Assembly: GCF_900110835.1 (NCBI RefSeq)
Contig: NZ_FOJG01000002.1
Location: forward strand, 744,001 to 808,000
Length of the DNA: 64,000 nt
Reading direction: 5' to 3'
From: Chitinophaga arvensicola
Lineage (GTDB): Bacteria > Bacteroidota > Bacteroidia > Chitinophagales > Chitinophagaceae
In this document: piece after piece, positions 17,090 to 26,044 of the stretch
Numbering within the stretch: position 1 is the first letter of the stretch
How the letters are laid out: each line of letters starts with the position of its first letter
The notes under the pieces: model-generated
Told to the model about the DNA's origin: nothing
What the model saw: the letters and a program-made list of their open reading frames with translations, nothing else
The model's database searches: none
Program-made: the position numbers and the translations under genes

Positions 17090-18475
17090 ATGAATTGTCG
17101 ACATTACATATATATCTGCTACAGCGTTCTGATCATAGGATGTATGACCGCCTGTCATATCACAAAGCCTTACCGCTCACCGGTGATCACAGACAATAAC
17201 CTGTTCCGTGACGTGGCCACTTCAGACACCAACACGCTTGCCACGGTTCACTGGCAGGAAATGTTTACGGATACGCTGCTGCAACAACTCATTGCCACAG
17301 GAATCAAAAATAACCTGGATCTCCAGGTGGCTTTATCCCGGATCCGCCAGGCGGAAGCCAGCTATTCACAGAGCCGGCAGGCCTTATATCCTTCGGTAAG
17401 CGGCGATGTAAATGCGACCTATGCAGGCGCCTCCAATCAACAACGTACAGGCAAAACCGTTAGTCCGCAGGTATACAATGCGGGGCTTACTGCTACCTGG
17501 GAAGCAGACATCTGGGGAAAACTCCGCAGCAGCCGGCGCGCCAGCCTGGCATCGCTGCTACAGGCCAATGCCAACGCCAGGGCTGTACAAACAGCGCTCA
17601 TCGCCAATATTGCGAATAATTATTATTCCCTCACTGCACTGGACCAGCAACTAAAAATCACGGAGCAAACCGTGGTCAACTGGAAAGCCACCGTGGAAGT
17701 GATGAAGGAACTGAAAAAAGCGGATGTAGTCACCGGCGCCGCTGTGGTACAGAGTGAAGCCAGCAGGTATGCCGCCGAAGTGACTATTCCCGATCTGAAA
17801 CAATCGATCCGCGAAACAGAGAACCAGCTCAATCTCCTACTGGGACAAGTTCCCGGGCCAATTGCCCGTAGCGGCATGGACGACCAGCATCCGGTGATGC
17901 TGCTGAAAACCGGTGTACCGGCGCAGCTCCTGGCCAACCGGCCGGATGTACAGGCGGCAGAATATAACCTGCGGTATTACTTTGAACAAACCAATGTGGC
18001 GCGCGCCTATTTTTATCCGGCGCTTACCATTGGCGCCTCCGGCGGATATACCAGCTATCTGTCGCTCACCGGTCCCGGCTCCTGGATCAGTAACCTCACG
18101 GCGGGACTTACCCAGCCCATCTTTAACCAGGGCATTAACAGGACAAGGCTGAAAGTAGCGCAGGAACAACAGCAACAGGCCGCACTTGATTTTCGCACTG
18201 CAGTACTCACTGCCGGGCAGGAAGTATCCAACGCATTATTTTCTTATCAGACTGCTGCAGAGAAAGGTAATTCCAGGCGATTGCAGTTACAGAACCTGCA
18301 GTTGTCGGTCGATTACACGCAGGAACTGGTACGGTATGGGTTTGCCAATTACACGGAAGTATTGAATGCACAGCAAAGCCTGTTGTCCGCACAATTGAGC
18401 CGTATCAATGACCACCTGCAACAATTACAGGCGGTGGTGTTTTTATACCGTGCGCTGGGCGGCGGCTGGCAATAA
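17090..18475 (+). CDS. Outer-membrane efflux lipoprotein, OprM/TolC type
   Basis: 461 aa with lipobox MTAC (Cys22). Two OEP repeats are visible, with long coiled alpha hairpins: NNLDLQVALSRIRQAEASYSQSRQALYPSV (about 80-110), LRSSRRASLASLLQANANARAVQTALIANIANNYYSL, then LANRPDVQAAEYNLRYYFEQTNVARAYFYPALTIGAS and the second half. NodT/OprM family members trimerise into the exit duct. It is the third gene of the RND operon. Its last 33 bp overlap, tail to tail, the end of the clpP-like gene on the other strand, so the two transcripts must read into each other. Confidence 0.93.
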   Translation: MNCRHYIYICYSVLIIGCMTACHITKPYRSPVITDNNLFRDVATSDTNTLATVHWQEMFTDTLLQQLIATGIKNNLDLQVALSRIRQAEASYSQSRQALYPSVSGDVNATYAGASNQQRTGKTVSPQVYNAGLTATWEADIWGKLRSSRRASLASLLQANANARAVQTALIANIANNYYSLTALDQQLKITEQTVVNWKATVEVMKELKKADVVTGAAVVQSEASRYAAEVTIPDLKQSIRETENQLNLLLGQVPGPIARSGMDDQHPVMLLKTGVPAQLLANRPDVQAAEYNLRYYFEQTNVARAYFYPALTIGASGGYTSYLSLTGPGSWISNLTAGLTQPIFNQGINRTRLKVAQEQQQQAALDFRTAVLTAGQEVSNALFSYQTAAEKGNSRRLQLQNLQLSVDYTQELVRYGFANYTEVLNAQQSLLSAQLSRINDHLQQLQAVVFLYRALGGGWQ

Positions 18476-19081
18476 TTCCTGGCGGAACGGAAATAAAGGC
18501 AATGCAGCCGATGGGTTCAGTACTTCATCTACCAGTCCGAATGCGCGCGCTTCTTCGGCATCCATGAAGTGATCATTTTTAAACGCCTGTGCCACTTCTT
18601 CCACCGTACGACCGGATTGCAGCGAAATCACCCGGAATATTTTCTGTTGCAAACGTTCCTGCTCATTAAAAGCAATCCGCACATCTTCCGTATACCCTTT
18701 TGCGCCGCCTCCGGCGGGATGCATATGAATAGTGGCATTGGGAAGTGCATACCGTTGACCGGTAGCACCTGCCGTGAGAATAATAGTTCCCATGCTACCT
18801 GTGAAACCCACTGCCATCGTAGATACCGGTGATTTGAGCATTTTCATGGTATCATAAATCGCCATGCCGGCGTAGATCACGCCTCCCGGGCTATTGATAT
18901 ACATATTAATGGGGCGGTGATTTTCGCTGTCGAGGTACAGCAGCTGCGCTACAATGAGGTTTGCCACCTGGTCGTCGATCGCGGTGCCGAGGAAAATGAT
19001 CCGTTCTTTCAGCAAGAGACTGTATATATCAAACGCACCGCGACTATCGCCGTCGATGACTGTTGGGATCAGAAATGCCAT
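18443..19081 (-). CDS. ClpP-type serine protease paralogue
   Basis: 212 aa. The ClpP fold is clear: IIFLGTAIDDQVANLIVAQLLYLD, YINSPGG (63-67), and the triad Ser96 in GSMG, His121 in HPAGG and Asp170 in KNDHF. The His loop is one residue shorter than in standard ClpP (HPAGG against HQPxGG), and the protein lacks a long N-terminal propeptide. It is therefore likely a second ClpP rather than the housekeeping one. It is expressed at the end of a sigma factor / small protein unit with one base between genes, which suggests regulated proteolysis connected to that sigma factor. No Clp ATPase is adjacent. Confidence 0.88.
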   Translation of the reverse strand: MAFLIPTVIDGDSRGAFDIYSLLLKERIIFLGTAIDDQVANLIVAQLLYLDSENHRPINMYINSPGGVIYAGMAIYDTMKMLKSPVSTMAVGFTGSMGTIILTAGATGQRYALPNATIHMHPAGGGAKGYTEDVRIAFNEQERLQQKIFRVISLQSGRTVEEVAQAFKNDHFMDAEEARAFGLVDEVLNPSAALPLFPFRQELLPAAAQRTV

Positions 19082-19082
19082 A

Positions 19083-19340
19083 TTATTTAAAAATAGAAGT
19101 GATAGAATGGTGAAAAGAAGATTCTTTCATTAACCGCTCCAGTAAATCGTCGAGTTTACGGCGTTTTTCTTCCCTTGCCAGCCAGCGGATCAGCTGCAGG
19201 GTTTTACGCTGGTACCTGACTTTTTCCCGCAGCGCGGGCGCCACCAGCATCCTGGCCTGAAAGAGCAGGCGCGCTGATGCGGGCATTTCGTGGAGCAGGT
19301 ATTGCTCAATTTCCTGTGTTTCAGCTAAGAGTTTCCGCAT
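19083..19340 (-). CDS. Small helical protein between sigma factor and ClpP
   Basis: 85 aa from the ATG at 19340 (MRKLLAETQEIEQYLLHEMPASARLLFQARMLVAPALREKVRYQRK); the longer frame from 19436 lies inside the sigma gene. The start overlaps the sigma factor end by 20 bp and the stop is one base before clpP. It has no signal and no CxxC/HxxxC zinc site. The opening (EIEQYLLHEMPASARLLFQARMLVAP) recalls the N-terminal helices of Bacteroidota anti-sigma proteins that begin 'IErYLlGeLspeE', but without a membrane segment. A cytosolic anti-sigma factor is therefore an inference from layout and this resemblance. Confidence 0.72.
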   Translation of the reverse strand: MRKLLAETQEIEQYLLHEMPASARLLFQARMLVAPALREKVRYQRKTLQLIRWLAREEKRRKLDDLLERLMKESSFHHSITSIFK

Positions 19341-19842
19341 AGTCTGATTGTTTAAGCTGTTCCCGTACTTTCTCCAGGCATTTGTATTTCTGTACGCTGG
19401 CAGAATGCAGGGTTTTAAAATTAAAACCGGCCGCAATGTCCGACAGGGAATGTTGATCGTAGTAAAATGCCTGCAACAGCTGCAGACAGCGTTTTCCGGC
19501 GGATCTTATGTAGTCCAGCACCGGCCGGGCTACCGGCGGAGGTGCATAATAATCGGAAGGCACACCGATATTTTCCGTCATCTCATCAAGAGAAAGCTCC
19601 GGCCCGGATTTTTTCAACTGCCGGATACAGAGAATTCGGGCAATACCGGTAATATAAGCCTCCGCAGACACCCCGGGAGGCAGCTTTTGCGCCTGTTGTT
19701 TTTCCAGGTAGATGATAACCGCATCCTGGAACACGTCTTTGGCCATCTCCAGGTGGCCGCCCATCCGGTATACCATAGCGGCCACACGGGGCAGGGTATG
19801 CCGGTACAGGTTTTCCAACCATTGATCTTCTTGAGTACGCAT
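19321..19842 (-). CDS. ECF-like sigma-70 family factor
   Basis: 173 aa. Region 2 is DQWLENLYRHTLPRVAAMVYRMGGHLEMAKDVFQDAVIIYLEK (residues 6-48), with the DVFQDAVI element of sigma2.2; region 4 follows near 115-165 (AGKRCLQLLQAFYYDQHSLSDIAAGFNFKTLHSASVQKYKCLEKVRE), where a helix-turn-helix is recognisable. The linker is longer than usual. Such factors direct RNA polymerase to stress or envelope promoters. It is the first gene of a tight leftward unit with a small protein and ClpP, and shares its upstream region with the divergent ABC-F gene. Confidence 0.88.
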   Translation of the reverse strand: MRTQEDQWLENLYRHTLPRVAAMVYRMGGHLEMAKDVFQDAVIIYLEKQQAQKLPPGVSAEAYITGIARILCIRQLKKSGPELSLDEMTENIGVPSDYYAPPPVARPVLDYIRSAGKRCLQLLQAFYYDQHSLSDIAAGFNFKTLHSASVQKYKCLEKVREQLKQSDYAETLS

Positions 19843-19911
19843 ATGAGCCTGGTTTTATATACTAGTGTCGTTATCCGGTTACATATCACCTAAAATTTAA
19901 GATTTTTTTTC

Positions 19912-19919
19912 TACCTTTG
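19912..19919 (+). promoter_or_regulatory. -7 box of the ABC-F gene
   Basis: TACCTTTG fits TAnnTTTG exactly. A clear TTG at -33 is absent (AT-rich there). Transcription from here would give a leader of about 220 bases before the ABC-F start codon. Confidence 0.6.
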
Positions 19920-19969
19920 TGCTTACATGTGATAATCATCTACATATCAAACCGGGCGTCCGCCTGATA

Positions 19970-19994
19970 CATGCCGTTCCGGCGTGTTTATTTT
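19970..19994 (+). terminator. Leader hairpin with T-rich tail, possible attenuator
   Basis: CATGCCG and CGGCGTG pair (one G-U) around TTC and are followed by TTTATTTT. It lies about 45 bases after the expected transcription start and 165 bases before the ABC-F start codon, so read-through would be needed for expression. The stem is short, so strength is uncertain. Confidence 0.45.
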
Positions 19995-20068
19995 CCGTTT
20001 CTTACTTTTTATTTATATCTCAGTGATGCTACGGCATACGCTGCATTTTTTCATCAAAATTTACTGAC

Positions 20069-20239
20069 ATGAAAATGACTATCCTCATTTCCAGCCATGC
20101 CAACAGGGCGTTACCTGTTACACCGATTGTTACATTTAAAACGAATCCACATGCTAATCAGCGTACAAAATATCAGTTACCAGCTTCCCTCCCGGGAGAT
20201 ATTATTCCAGGACATCCATTTCACGCTGCAGAAAGGTGA
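20069..20239 (+). CDS. Possible upstream ORF overlapping the ABC-F start, 56 aa
   Basis: An ATG at 20069 opens 56 codons (MKMTILISSHANRALPVTPI...) ending in TGA at 20237-20239. The ABC-F start codon (20151) lies inside it in another frame, so translating this ORF would hide or reset initiation of ABC-F. Regulatory upstream ORFs are well known for ABC-F resistance genes of other bacteria. There is no protein-family support and it may be spurious; it deserves attention for position only. Confidence 0.3.
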   Translation: MKMTILISSHANRALPVTPIVTFKTNPHANQRTKYQLPASLPGDIIPGHPFHAAER

Positions 20240-21812
20240 CAAAGCCGCTATTGCGGGTAATAACGGCGTGGGTAAATCTACCCTGCTGAAAATCATTGCC
20301 GGCCAGGAAAAACCAGCTACCGGTACAGTAAAGATCAACGACACTTTTTACTATGTACCGCAGCACTTCGGGCATTTTAATGGGCTCACGGTAGCGCAGG
20401 CCTGCGGTGTAGCCGAAAAACAACAGGCGCTCGACGCCATCCTGCAAGGCAGCACCGATCCGCATCTGTATGATGTGCTGGGCGACGACTGGGATATTGC
20501 TGCCCGCACCGAAGCGGCGCTTGAAAAATGGGGACTTACCAGTATCCCGCCGGATCAACTGCTGGCCAATCTCAGCGGAGGCGAAAAAACACGCGTGTTC
20601 CTCGCGGGCATCGATATCCTCGATCCTGCCGTGGTACTGCTCGACGAGCCTACCAATCACCTCGACTACAAAGCACGGGAACAGCTATACGAATGGATCG
20701 CCCATACTTCCTGCAGCTTACTGGTAGTCAGTCACGATCAGCAGCTATTGCGACTTTGCCAGCCTATCTGGGAACTGCAGCCGGATGGTATCCGGGCCTA
20801 TGGCGGCAACTACGACTTCTACGCGGCACAGAAAGCGATCGAAACAGCCGCGTTGCAGCAACGAGTTGCCCACCAGGAAAAGACGCTGAAAGAGGCTAAA
20901 AAACAGCAGCAGGAAGCCATGGAGCGAAAACAACATGCCGATTCACAGGCGAGGAAACACCTCAAAAGCGCCGGACTGCCTAAAATTTTGCTGAATACGC
21001 GAAAAAATAACGCAGAAGTCTCCACCGCAAAATTAAAAGAGGTACACCAGGAAAAAGTGGCGGAACTACAGGCCGGATGGCAGGAATTGTCCGCCATGAC
21101 ACAGGTACAACGGATGATGAAGGGCTATTTTGAGCAATCCAACCTGCACAAGGGAAAAGTGCTGCTGGAAGCCAATGCGGTAAACTTTGGATGGGCGCCG
21201 GCAGAACAAAGTCCGGCAACTCCCCCTGCGGCAACCGGCCATAATAAAGAAATACAAAAACCGGCAGCAATGCTCTGGCAGGCCCCGCTCTCTTTTACTA
21301 TCCGCAGTGGCGATCGCCTTGCTATTACGGGCAGGAACGGCAGTGGCAAATCTACATTGCTGCAATTGCTGCTCGGACAGCTCACACCGGCAACGGGTAC
21401 ACTTTACCGGGCGCCTCAGCGCGGACTCCTGCTGGATCAGGATTATACGCTGGTAGACCGCAGCAAAACGGTACTACAGCAGGCGCTATCTTTCAATGAT
21501 ACCGCCCTGGAAGTGTCTATGGTAAAAACCACCCTGGTAAATTTCCTCTTCGGACCGGATACCTGGGATAAATCCTGTGCGGTACTCAGCGGCGGAGAAA
21601 TGCTGCGCCTGTCGCTTTGCAGCATGAGCCTGCAAAACAAAGCACCGGATATTATTTTCCTGGATGAGCCCACCAACAACCTGGATCTCCAGAACATCCG
21701 GATGCTGACGCAAATCTTCCAGGCCTATCCGGGCACGCTGGTGCTGATTTCGCACGACGCTGCATTTACAGAAGAAGTGGGGATCAGGGAAGTGCTGGAA
21801 CTAAGCAGGTAA
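20151..21812 (+). CDS. ABC-F family ATPase (ribosome-associated type)
   Basis: 553 aa from ATG 20151 (MLISVQNISYQLPSREILF); an in-frame ATG at 20097 would add 18 residues. Two ABC domains: first Walker A GNNGVGKST (about 37-45), signature LSGGEKTR, Walker B VVLLDEPTNHLD; second GRNGSGKST, LSGGEMLRLSL, IIFLDEPTNNLD. Between them is a long charged helical linker, KTLKEAKKQQQEAMERKQHADSQ, the P-site tRNA interaction motif region. There is no membrane domain. ABC-F proteins act on stalled or drug-bound ribosomes; some give antibiotic resistance, others are translation factors. Which kind this is cannot be read, although the attenuator-like leader is more typical of resistance members. Confidence 0.9.
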   Translation: MLISVQNISYQLPSREILFQDIHFTLQKGDKAAIAGNNGVGKSTLLKIIAGQEKPATGTVKINDTFYYVPQHFGHFNGLTVAQACGVAEKQQALDAILQGSTDPHLYDVLGDDWDIAARTEAALEKWGLTSIPPDQLLANLSGGEKTRVFLAGIDILDPAVVLLDEPTNHLDYKAREQLYEWIAHTSCSLLVVSHDQQLLRLCQPIWELQPDGIRAYGGNYDFYAAQKAIETAALQQRVAHQEKTLKEAKKQQQEAMERKQHADSQARKHLKSAGLPKILLNTRKNNAEVSTAKLKEVHQEKVAELQAGWQELSAMTQVQRMMKGYFEQSNLHKGKVLLEANAVNFGWAPAEQSPATPPAATGHNKEIQKPAAMLWQAPLSFTIRSGDRLAITGRNGSGKSTLLQLLLGQLTPATGTLYRAPQRGLLLDQDYTLVDRSKTVLQQALSFNDTALEVSMVKTTLVNFLFGPDTWDKSCAVLSGGEMLRLSLCSMSLQNKAPDIIFLDEPTNNLDLQNIRMLTQIFQAYPGTLVLISHDAAFTEEVGIREVLELSR

Positions 21813-21824
21813 TTACAGGCGGCT

Positions 21825-23978
21825 TCATACTTTCAGATGCGCCATGATCACCTCGTAAATTTCCTTCTCCCGGAAAGGCTTCATCAGCCAACCGTTGAAG
21901 CCTGCCTTCCCGAAGGCGGTTTCATCATCGGCGGAAATGTTGGCCGTTAGCGCCAACGCCACCACGGCAGCCTTTCCGGGATCTTTATCCTTCCGGATTT
22001 CTTCCAATACCTGGATGCCATCCATAACAGGCATGTGCACATCCAGTAGCACCAGGTCGTAATGATGCCCGCGAAACAGCTCTAAAGCACTCTGCCCGTC
22101 TGTAGCCATATCGAAGCGGCATTTCCAACGGGTGAGAATAAGTTTCAGCAGGAGCAGATTCATTTCCTGGTCGTCTGCAATCAATACATAACGTCCTTCC
22201 ATATGCGCACCGGTAATGGTGGGGATTTCATTGGTGACTGCCGGTACCATCAGCGGTACCGTTACTTTCTCATAAGGAATACGACCGGTGAAGCGGGAAC
22301 CTTTTTTCAACTCACTGCTCACTTCAATCTCTCCTCCCTGCAAATTGATTAATCGCTTCGTGATAGCCAGCCCCAAACCGGTTCCTTTCAGATGACTCTT
22401 TGATGTTCCTGCCTGGAAAAAGCGCTCAAACAGATGTGGCAAAGCTTCCGGCGCAATGCCGTCACCCGTATCTGCCACCATAAAATCGAAATACGATTGC
22501 CTATCAGATACCGGTTCCAGTGTAGCCGTTACCGTGATTGTTCCTTTCTCCGTGTATTTAATGGCATTGCTGATAAGATTTAACAGGATCTGCTTCAACC
22601 GGAAAATGTCGCCTTTCACCTGTCCGTTTTTGTCTCCTTCAAAGCTGGCATTAAATTCCAGGTTCTTTTGTACCGCCTGTATCCGCATGATGTTTACCAC
22701 CTCATTGAATACCTGGTACAATACAAAAGGCTGTGGCGTTAGCGAAATATAATCACGCTCCAGTTTGGAAAAATCCAGCACATCATTGACCACCTGCACC
22801 AGCATATGGGTAGCGACCGTGATAGAGTTTACTATTTCCTGCTGGGCAGGATTGAGTGCGGTATAAGACAGTTGCTCTGTAAAACCAGCCACTGAATTCA
22901 AGGGGGTACGCATTTCGTGGCTCATATTATTTAAAAAATCGGTTCTTACCCGTGTTTGTTCTTCTGCGGCCAGTTTGCCCGCCTTCAACAACCGGTTGTT
23001 TCTGCGGATCATCCAGGTAGCACCGGCAATAGCTGCCAGCGATGCCAGCAAGGCAACTAAACCGATGATCACGATGCCAAGCATTTTTGTGGCACTCCCC
23101 CGGACAATGTGATGAGCTGCCTGTTTCTTCTCCCGGCTCTGCGCCGTGGCGTGTTCCCGAAGCGCCGTCAACAGCACTTTCAGTTCCTCCATCATCGCGA
23201 TGTTGGTTCCGGCAAGTGTGGATTCCTCTTCATCCAGCTTTATCCGGTTATTCAACTGTTGTGTCAGGATGTTTTTATAATAAGTATTGATATCTTTTAC
23301 AATCTTTCTCAACTGTAACGCATCATAGGTTTCCTTGTCAATGACCTTGCCTCCCTTCGTTTTGACGATAATACTGATCTGTGCGTTTACGGTATCATTC
23401 CTGTTGGCGATTGCATTACCCAGTCTTCGGAAAATCCCTTTCTTACCGGTATTGGCCTGCTGTATACTATTCAGCGTATCCATGGTTACCGGTTCTTTTT
23501 TGATCTGTTCCACGGTATATACCGGGATACTGCGGAGCAACCTGTCGACCATCTCATTTTTTATGGAATGCGTCAACATAGAATCTGTTGTCAGTTTCAG
23601 GGTAGCTATTCTGTCGGAAAGACCTTCTTTTTCTTTCATCAGACTGGTAAACGCGAAATTGGAAGACTGACCGCTCAACGACCCGCTCACAGTGTCTATC
23701 ATGGATAATACCTGTCCGAGTTCTGTGGAAAAAGTCTCCAGATATTTTCGTTTATACAATACCGTATACAGCCGGAAATTATTCTCCGCGTCATTCAGCG
23801 TAAACAACGCCGAATCCATTAAATGAATGGAAGGATTCTCCAACATCAGGGTGTCTGTCGCGCGTAGTAGTTTCTGACCGCTCTGGTGATGGATCTTATA
23901 GCCGGAAAAAAACAACAGGACCAGCAATAAAAAAACCAGTGCCAGTGGCACGACAAACAATAAAAGTGACTTCCGCAT
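21825..23978 (-). CDS. Hybrid sensor histidine kinase with receiver domain
   Basis: 717 aa. Membrane segments at about residues 5-26 and 298-323 enclose a helical periplasmic sensor of roughly 270 residues. The HisKA domain has FLNNMSHEMRTPLNSVAGF with the phospho-accepting His354. The ATPase domain follows with the N box LISNAIKYT (469-476), DTGDGIAP and GTGLGLAIT. The C-terminal receiver has Asp602/603, phosphorylatable Asp646 in DLVLLDVHMP and Lys700 in WLMKPF. There is no output domain, so phosphate must pass on to another protein. The gene ends 12 bp from the convergent ABC-F stop. It may be co-transcribed with the WG-repeat genes upstream (124-bp gap). Confidence 0.93.
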   Translation of the reverse strand: MRKSLLLFVVPLALVFLLLVLLFFSGYKIHHQSGQKLLRATDTLMLENPSIHLMDSALFTLNDAENNFRLYTVLYKRKYLETFSTELGQVLSMIDTVSGSLSGQSSNFAFTSLMKEKEGLSDRIATLKLTTDSMLTHSIKNEMVDRLLRSIPVYTVEQIKKEPVTMDTLNSIQQANTGKKGIFRRLGNAIANRNDTVNAQISIIVKTKGGKVIDKETYDALQLRKIVKDINTYYKNILTQQLNNRIKLDEEESTLAGTNIAMMEELKVLLTALREHATAQSREKKQAAHHIVRGSATKMLGIVIIGLVALLASLAAIAGATWMIRRNNRLLKAGKLAAEEQTRVRTDFLNNMSHEMRTPLNSVAGFTEQLSYTALNPAQQEIVNSITVATHMLVQVVNDVLDFSKLERDYISLTPQPFVLYQVFNEVVNIMRIQAVQKNLEFNASFEGDKNGQVKGDIFRLKQILLNLISNAIKYTEKGTITVTATLEPVSDRQSYFDFMVADTGDGIAPEALPHLFERFFQAGTSKSHLKGTGLGLAITKRLINLQGGEIEVSSELKKGSRFTGRIPYEKVTVPLMVPAVTNEIPTITGAHMEGRYVLIADDQEMNLLLLKLILTRWKCRFDMATDGQSALELFRGHHYDLVLLDVHMPVMDGIQVLEEIRKDKDPGKAAVVALALTANISADDETAFGKAGFNGWLMKPFREKEIYEVIMAHLKV

Positions 23979-24102
23979 ATAGTTGATCTGTTACAGGTAA
24001 CTACATGAGACTTTATGACAACCGGGGGGCTTTGGTACTTTGCTGTTGATTACATTCTCCTCACTAAAATAGCGCATTAATAGCAGCCCTCAAAATTTGC
24101 TA

Positions 24103-26031
24103 TCACTCCGGAATGGCGTAAATCCCGAATGGACTAAAGGCTGTAATATCTCTTATTTCAAAAGGCAGAAACTGTCCGTCGATGGTCAGGTAACGGTAAA
24201 TATCGCCATCCCGGCAAAGCAGCGGGAATGTAAATTCAACGGTAGAAGAGCCATATGTGGGCATTACATCGAGCATCACATCCTCAAAGGTTTGTTTACT
24301 CACTGCCTGTCCTGCGCCATTGAATACTGTAAACCGGCTATTCTTCTGCGCCAGGAAACCCCGTCCGTTTTTGTCTACCAGCAAACGTTCGTATACCGCT
24401 GGCACCATCACTTTCCCGTTATTATCGGTATAACCATACAACATACCATCTCCGGCGGTTTTCTTCTCTATCAACCCACCCGATTTTTTTACCACCCCCC
24501 GCTTCTCTTTTGGAGCAGGCACCACCATGCCTTTGTGGTTGTAGTAGATATCGTTCTGCTGGCCTGGTTTGGTAGTAACCCAGAGATTGCTGTCTGCCTC
24601 AGCTACATAAATACTCTCAAACTTTGCCGGAAGCAACATACGCCGGTGTGAAATATCAAAGATTCCTGTGCCGCCCGCCTCCCGTACTTTCACAAATCCG
24701 GGTGTTATATCTTCCAGCTTTTGATAGATAACAGGGAGTACTTCCTCTCCTGCCAGGTTATACAGGCCATTCCGCTCTTTATAACTTACCTCCAGCAAAT
24801 CAGTGGCGGGTGAAGTCACGGAGGTTCGCTCTATTTCAAAAAAAGCAGGTTCCACTATTTTCCCATTGGCGGGGTTATAGAAACCATACAATGCTTTCTG
24901 TTTGAGTTTGAAAAGCGGCAGGGATGCTGATCTTTCAAAAGCAGTACCCATAGGCGTTATCTCACTGTATGCTTTATTCAGCAGTTGCTTTCCGGTGGTA
25001 TCCAGCAAAGTATAATTGCCATCCACCTGCACAATAAAGCAATCGGCGTAGGCGGTGATATCGCCCTCATAGGCAGCCGGTAATATTACTTTGCCATCTT
25101 CCCGCAGGATACCTGTTTTACCCTTCTCCGTAACTTCGAAATACGGACCAGGATTGGATTCATTTTCGCGGATATCATCATAGCGGAAGTCGGCTACTAT
25201 TTTACCGTCTTCGTCAATGAGGCCATAGTACCCGTTCTTCCGGGCCTTCAGCAGGCCGTTGCCGATGATCGACATATCCGAAAATTCCGGCGCCAGGTAT
25301 TCCTTTTTCAACGCGAGATTAATTACCAGTTCCTGCCCGTTTTTCTTCAACGCCCGTATCCAGTTATCGCTGCGCATGAAACTATGTTCATGTTCGTACT
25401 CAAAAGGTAACAGTACATTGTTGTTGAAATCGATGATGCCCCATTTGCCATCTTTCTGTGCAAACAGGTAATCTCCTTTCAGGCCGCAACCACCACAGTA
25501 ATCAAATCCTTCATATATGGCAGGTATGATGAGTTTTTTGGCCGGCGTGCTGTAAACGCCCCACTTACCGCCCGTTTTCACATCAAAATGATCATCATCC
25601 AGTATGCCGGCGTCCTCAAATTCCATTGGCAGCAACAGCTTACCGTAGGTATCGGCGTAGGTCATTTTACCATCACTGCGAAGCACCAACGTTGTTCTCC
25701 ATTTCATTTCAATGGAATCGTATACTGCCGGCACTACCCATTTGCCGTTATTTACAATACCCTTTTTATTGCCACTCCGTACCATAATCATGTCCTGCTT
25801 TTCATCAGGAATAATCCTGGAGTGGCCGCTCCCATCCGCTGGTGTGGTGCTCACCGGATGATAAGATCCTATGATTACATCAAAAACTTTCTTCCCTGTA
25901 GTGTCTATATACCAGCCTTTATCGCCGGTATAAACATACGCAAAGCCATACTTAAACGGAGAGCCTTCCTGGGCAACTACCGTTTGTGATAGCAATAAAA
26001 AACAGCCTGTCAGTAAATGTCGTATATGCAT
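24103..26031 (-). CDS. Secreted WG-repeat protein (second of two)
   Basis: 642 aa with a signal peptide (MHIRHLLTGCFLLLSQTVVAQ). The whole protein consists of about ten WG-type repeats of 45-60 residues, each reading G-K-x-G/W-h-h-(D/N)...G-K-h-h-P-x-x-Y: examples are KWVVPAVYDS, GKWGVYSTPAKKLIIPAIYE, GKWGIIDFNNNVLLPFEYE, GYYGLIDEDGKIVADFRYD and GKTGILREDGKVILPAAYE. WG repeats form beta-rich structures of unknown role, perhaps for carbohydrate or protein binding. It starts 13 bp after the stop of its larger relative, so they form an operon and probably arose by duplication. Confidence 0.9.
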   Translation of the reverse strand: MHIRHLLTGCFLLLSQTVVAQEGSPFKYGFAYVYTGDKGWYIDTTGKKVFDVIIGSYHPVSTTPADGSGHSRIIPDEKQDMIMVRSGNKKGIVNNGKWVVPAVYDSIEMKWRTTLVLRSDGKMTYADTYGKLLLPMEFEDAGILDDDHFDVKTGGKWGVYSTPAKKLIIPAIYEGFDYCGGCGLKGDYLFAQKDGKWGIIDFNNNVLLPFEYEHEHSFMRSDNWIRALKKNGQELVINLALKKEYLAPEFSDMSIIGNGLLKARKNGYYGLIDEDGKIVADFRYDDIRENESNPGPYFEVTEKGKTGILREDGKVILPAAYEGDITAYADCFIVQVDGNYTLLDTTGKQLLNKAYSEITPMGTAFERSASLPLFKLKQKALYGFYNPANGKIVEPAFFEIERTSVTSPATDLLEVSYKERNGLYNLAGEEVLPVIYQKLEDITPGFVKVREAGGTGIFDISHRRMLLPAKFESIYVAEADSNLWVTTKPGQQNDIYYNHKGMVVPAPKEKRGVVKKSGGLIEKKTAGDGMLYGYTDNNGKVMVPAVYERLLVDKNGRGFLAQKNSRFTVFNGAGQAVSKQTFEDVMLDVMPTYGSSTVEFTFPLLCRDGDIYRYLTIDGQFLPFEIRDITAFSPFGIYAIPE

Positions 26032-26044
26032 CGCCGTAATATAT

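Noticed and set aside
23990..24001. GTTACAGGTAAC palindrome before the hybrid kinase gene
   Set aside because: Only 5-base arms around 2 bases and no promoter element nearby; chance occurrence is likely in 64 kb.
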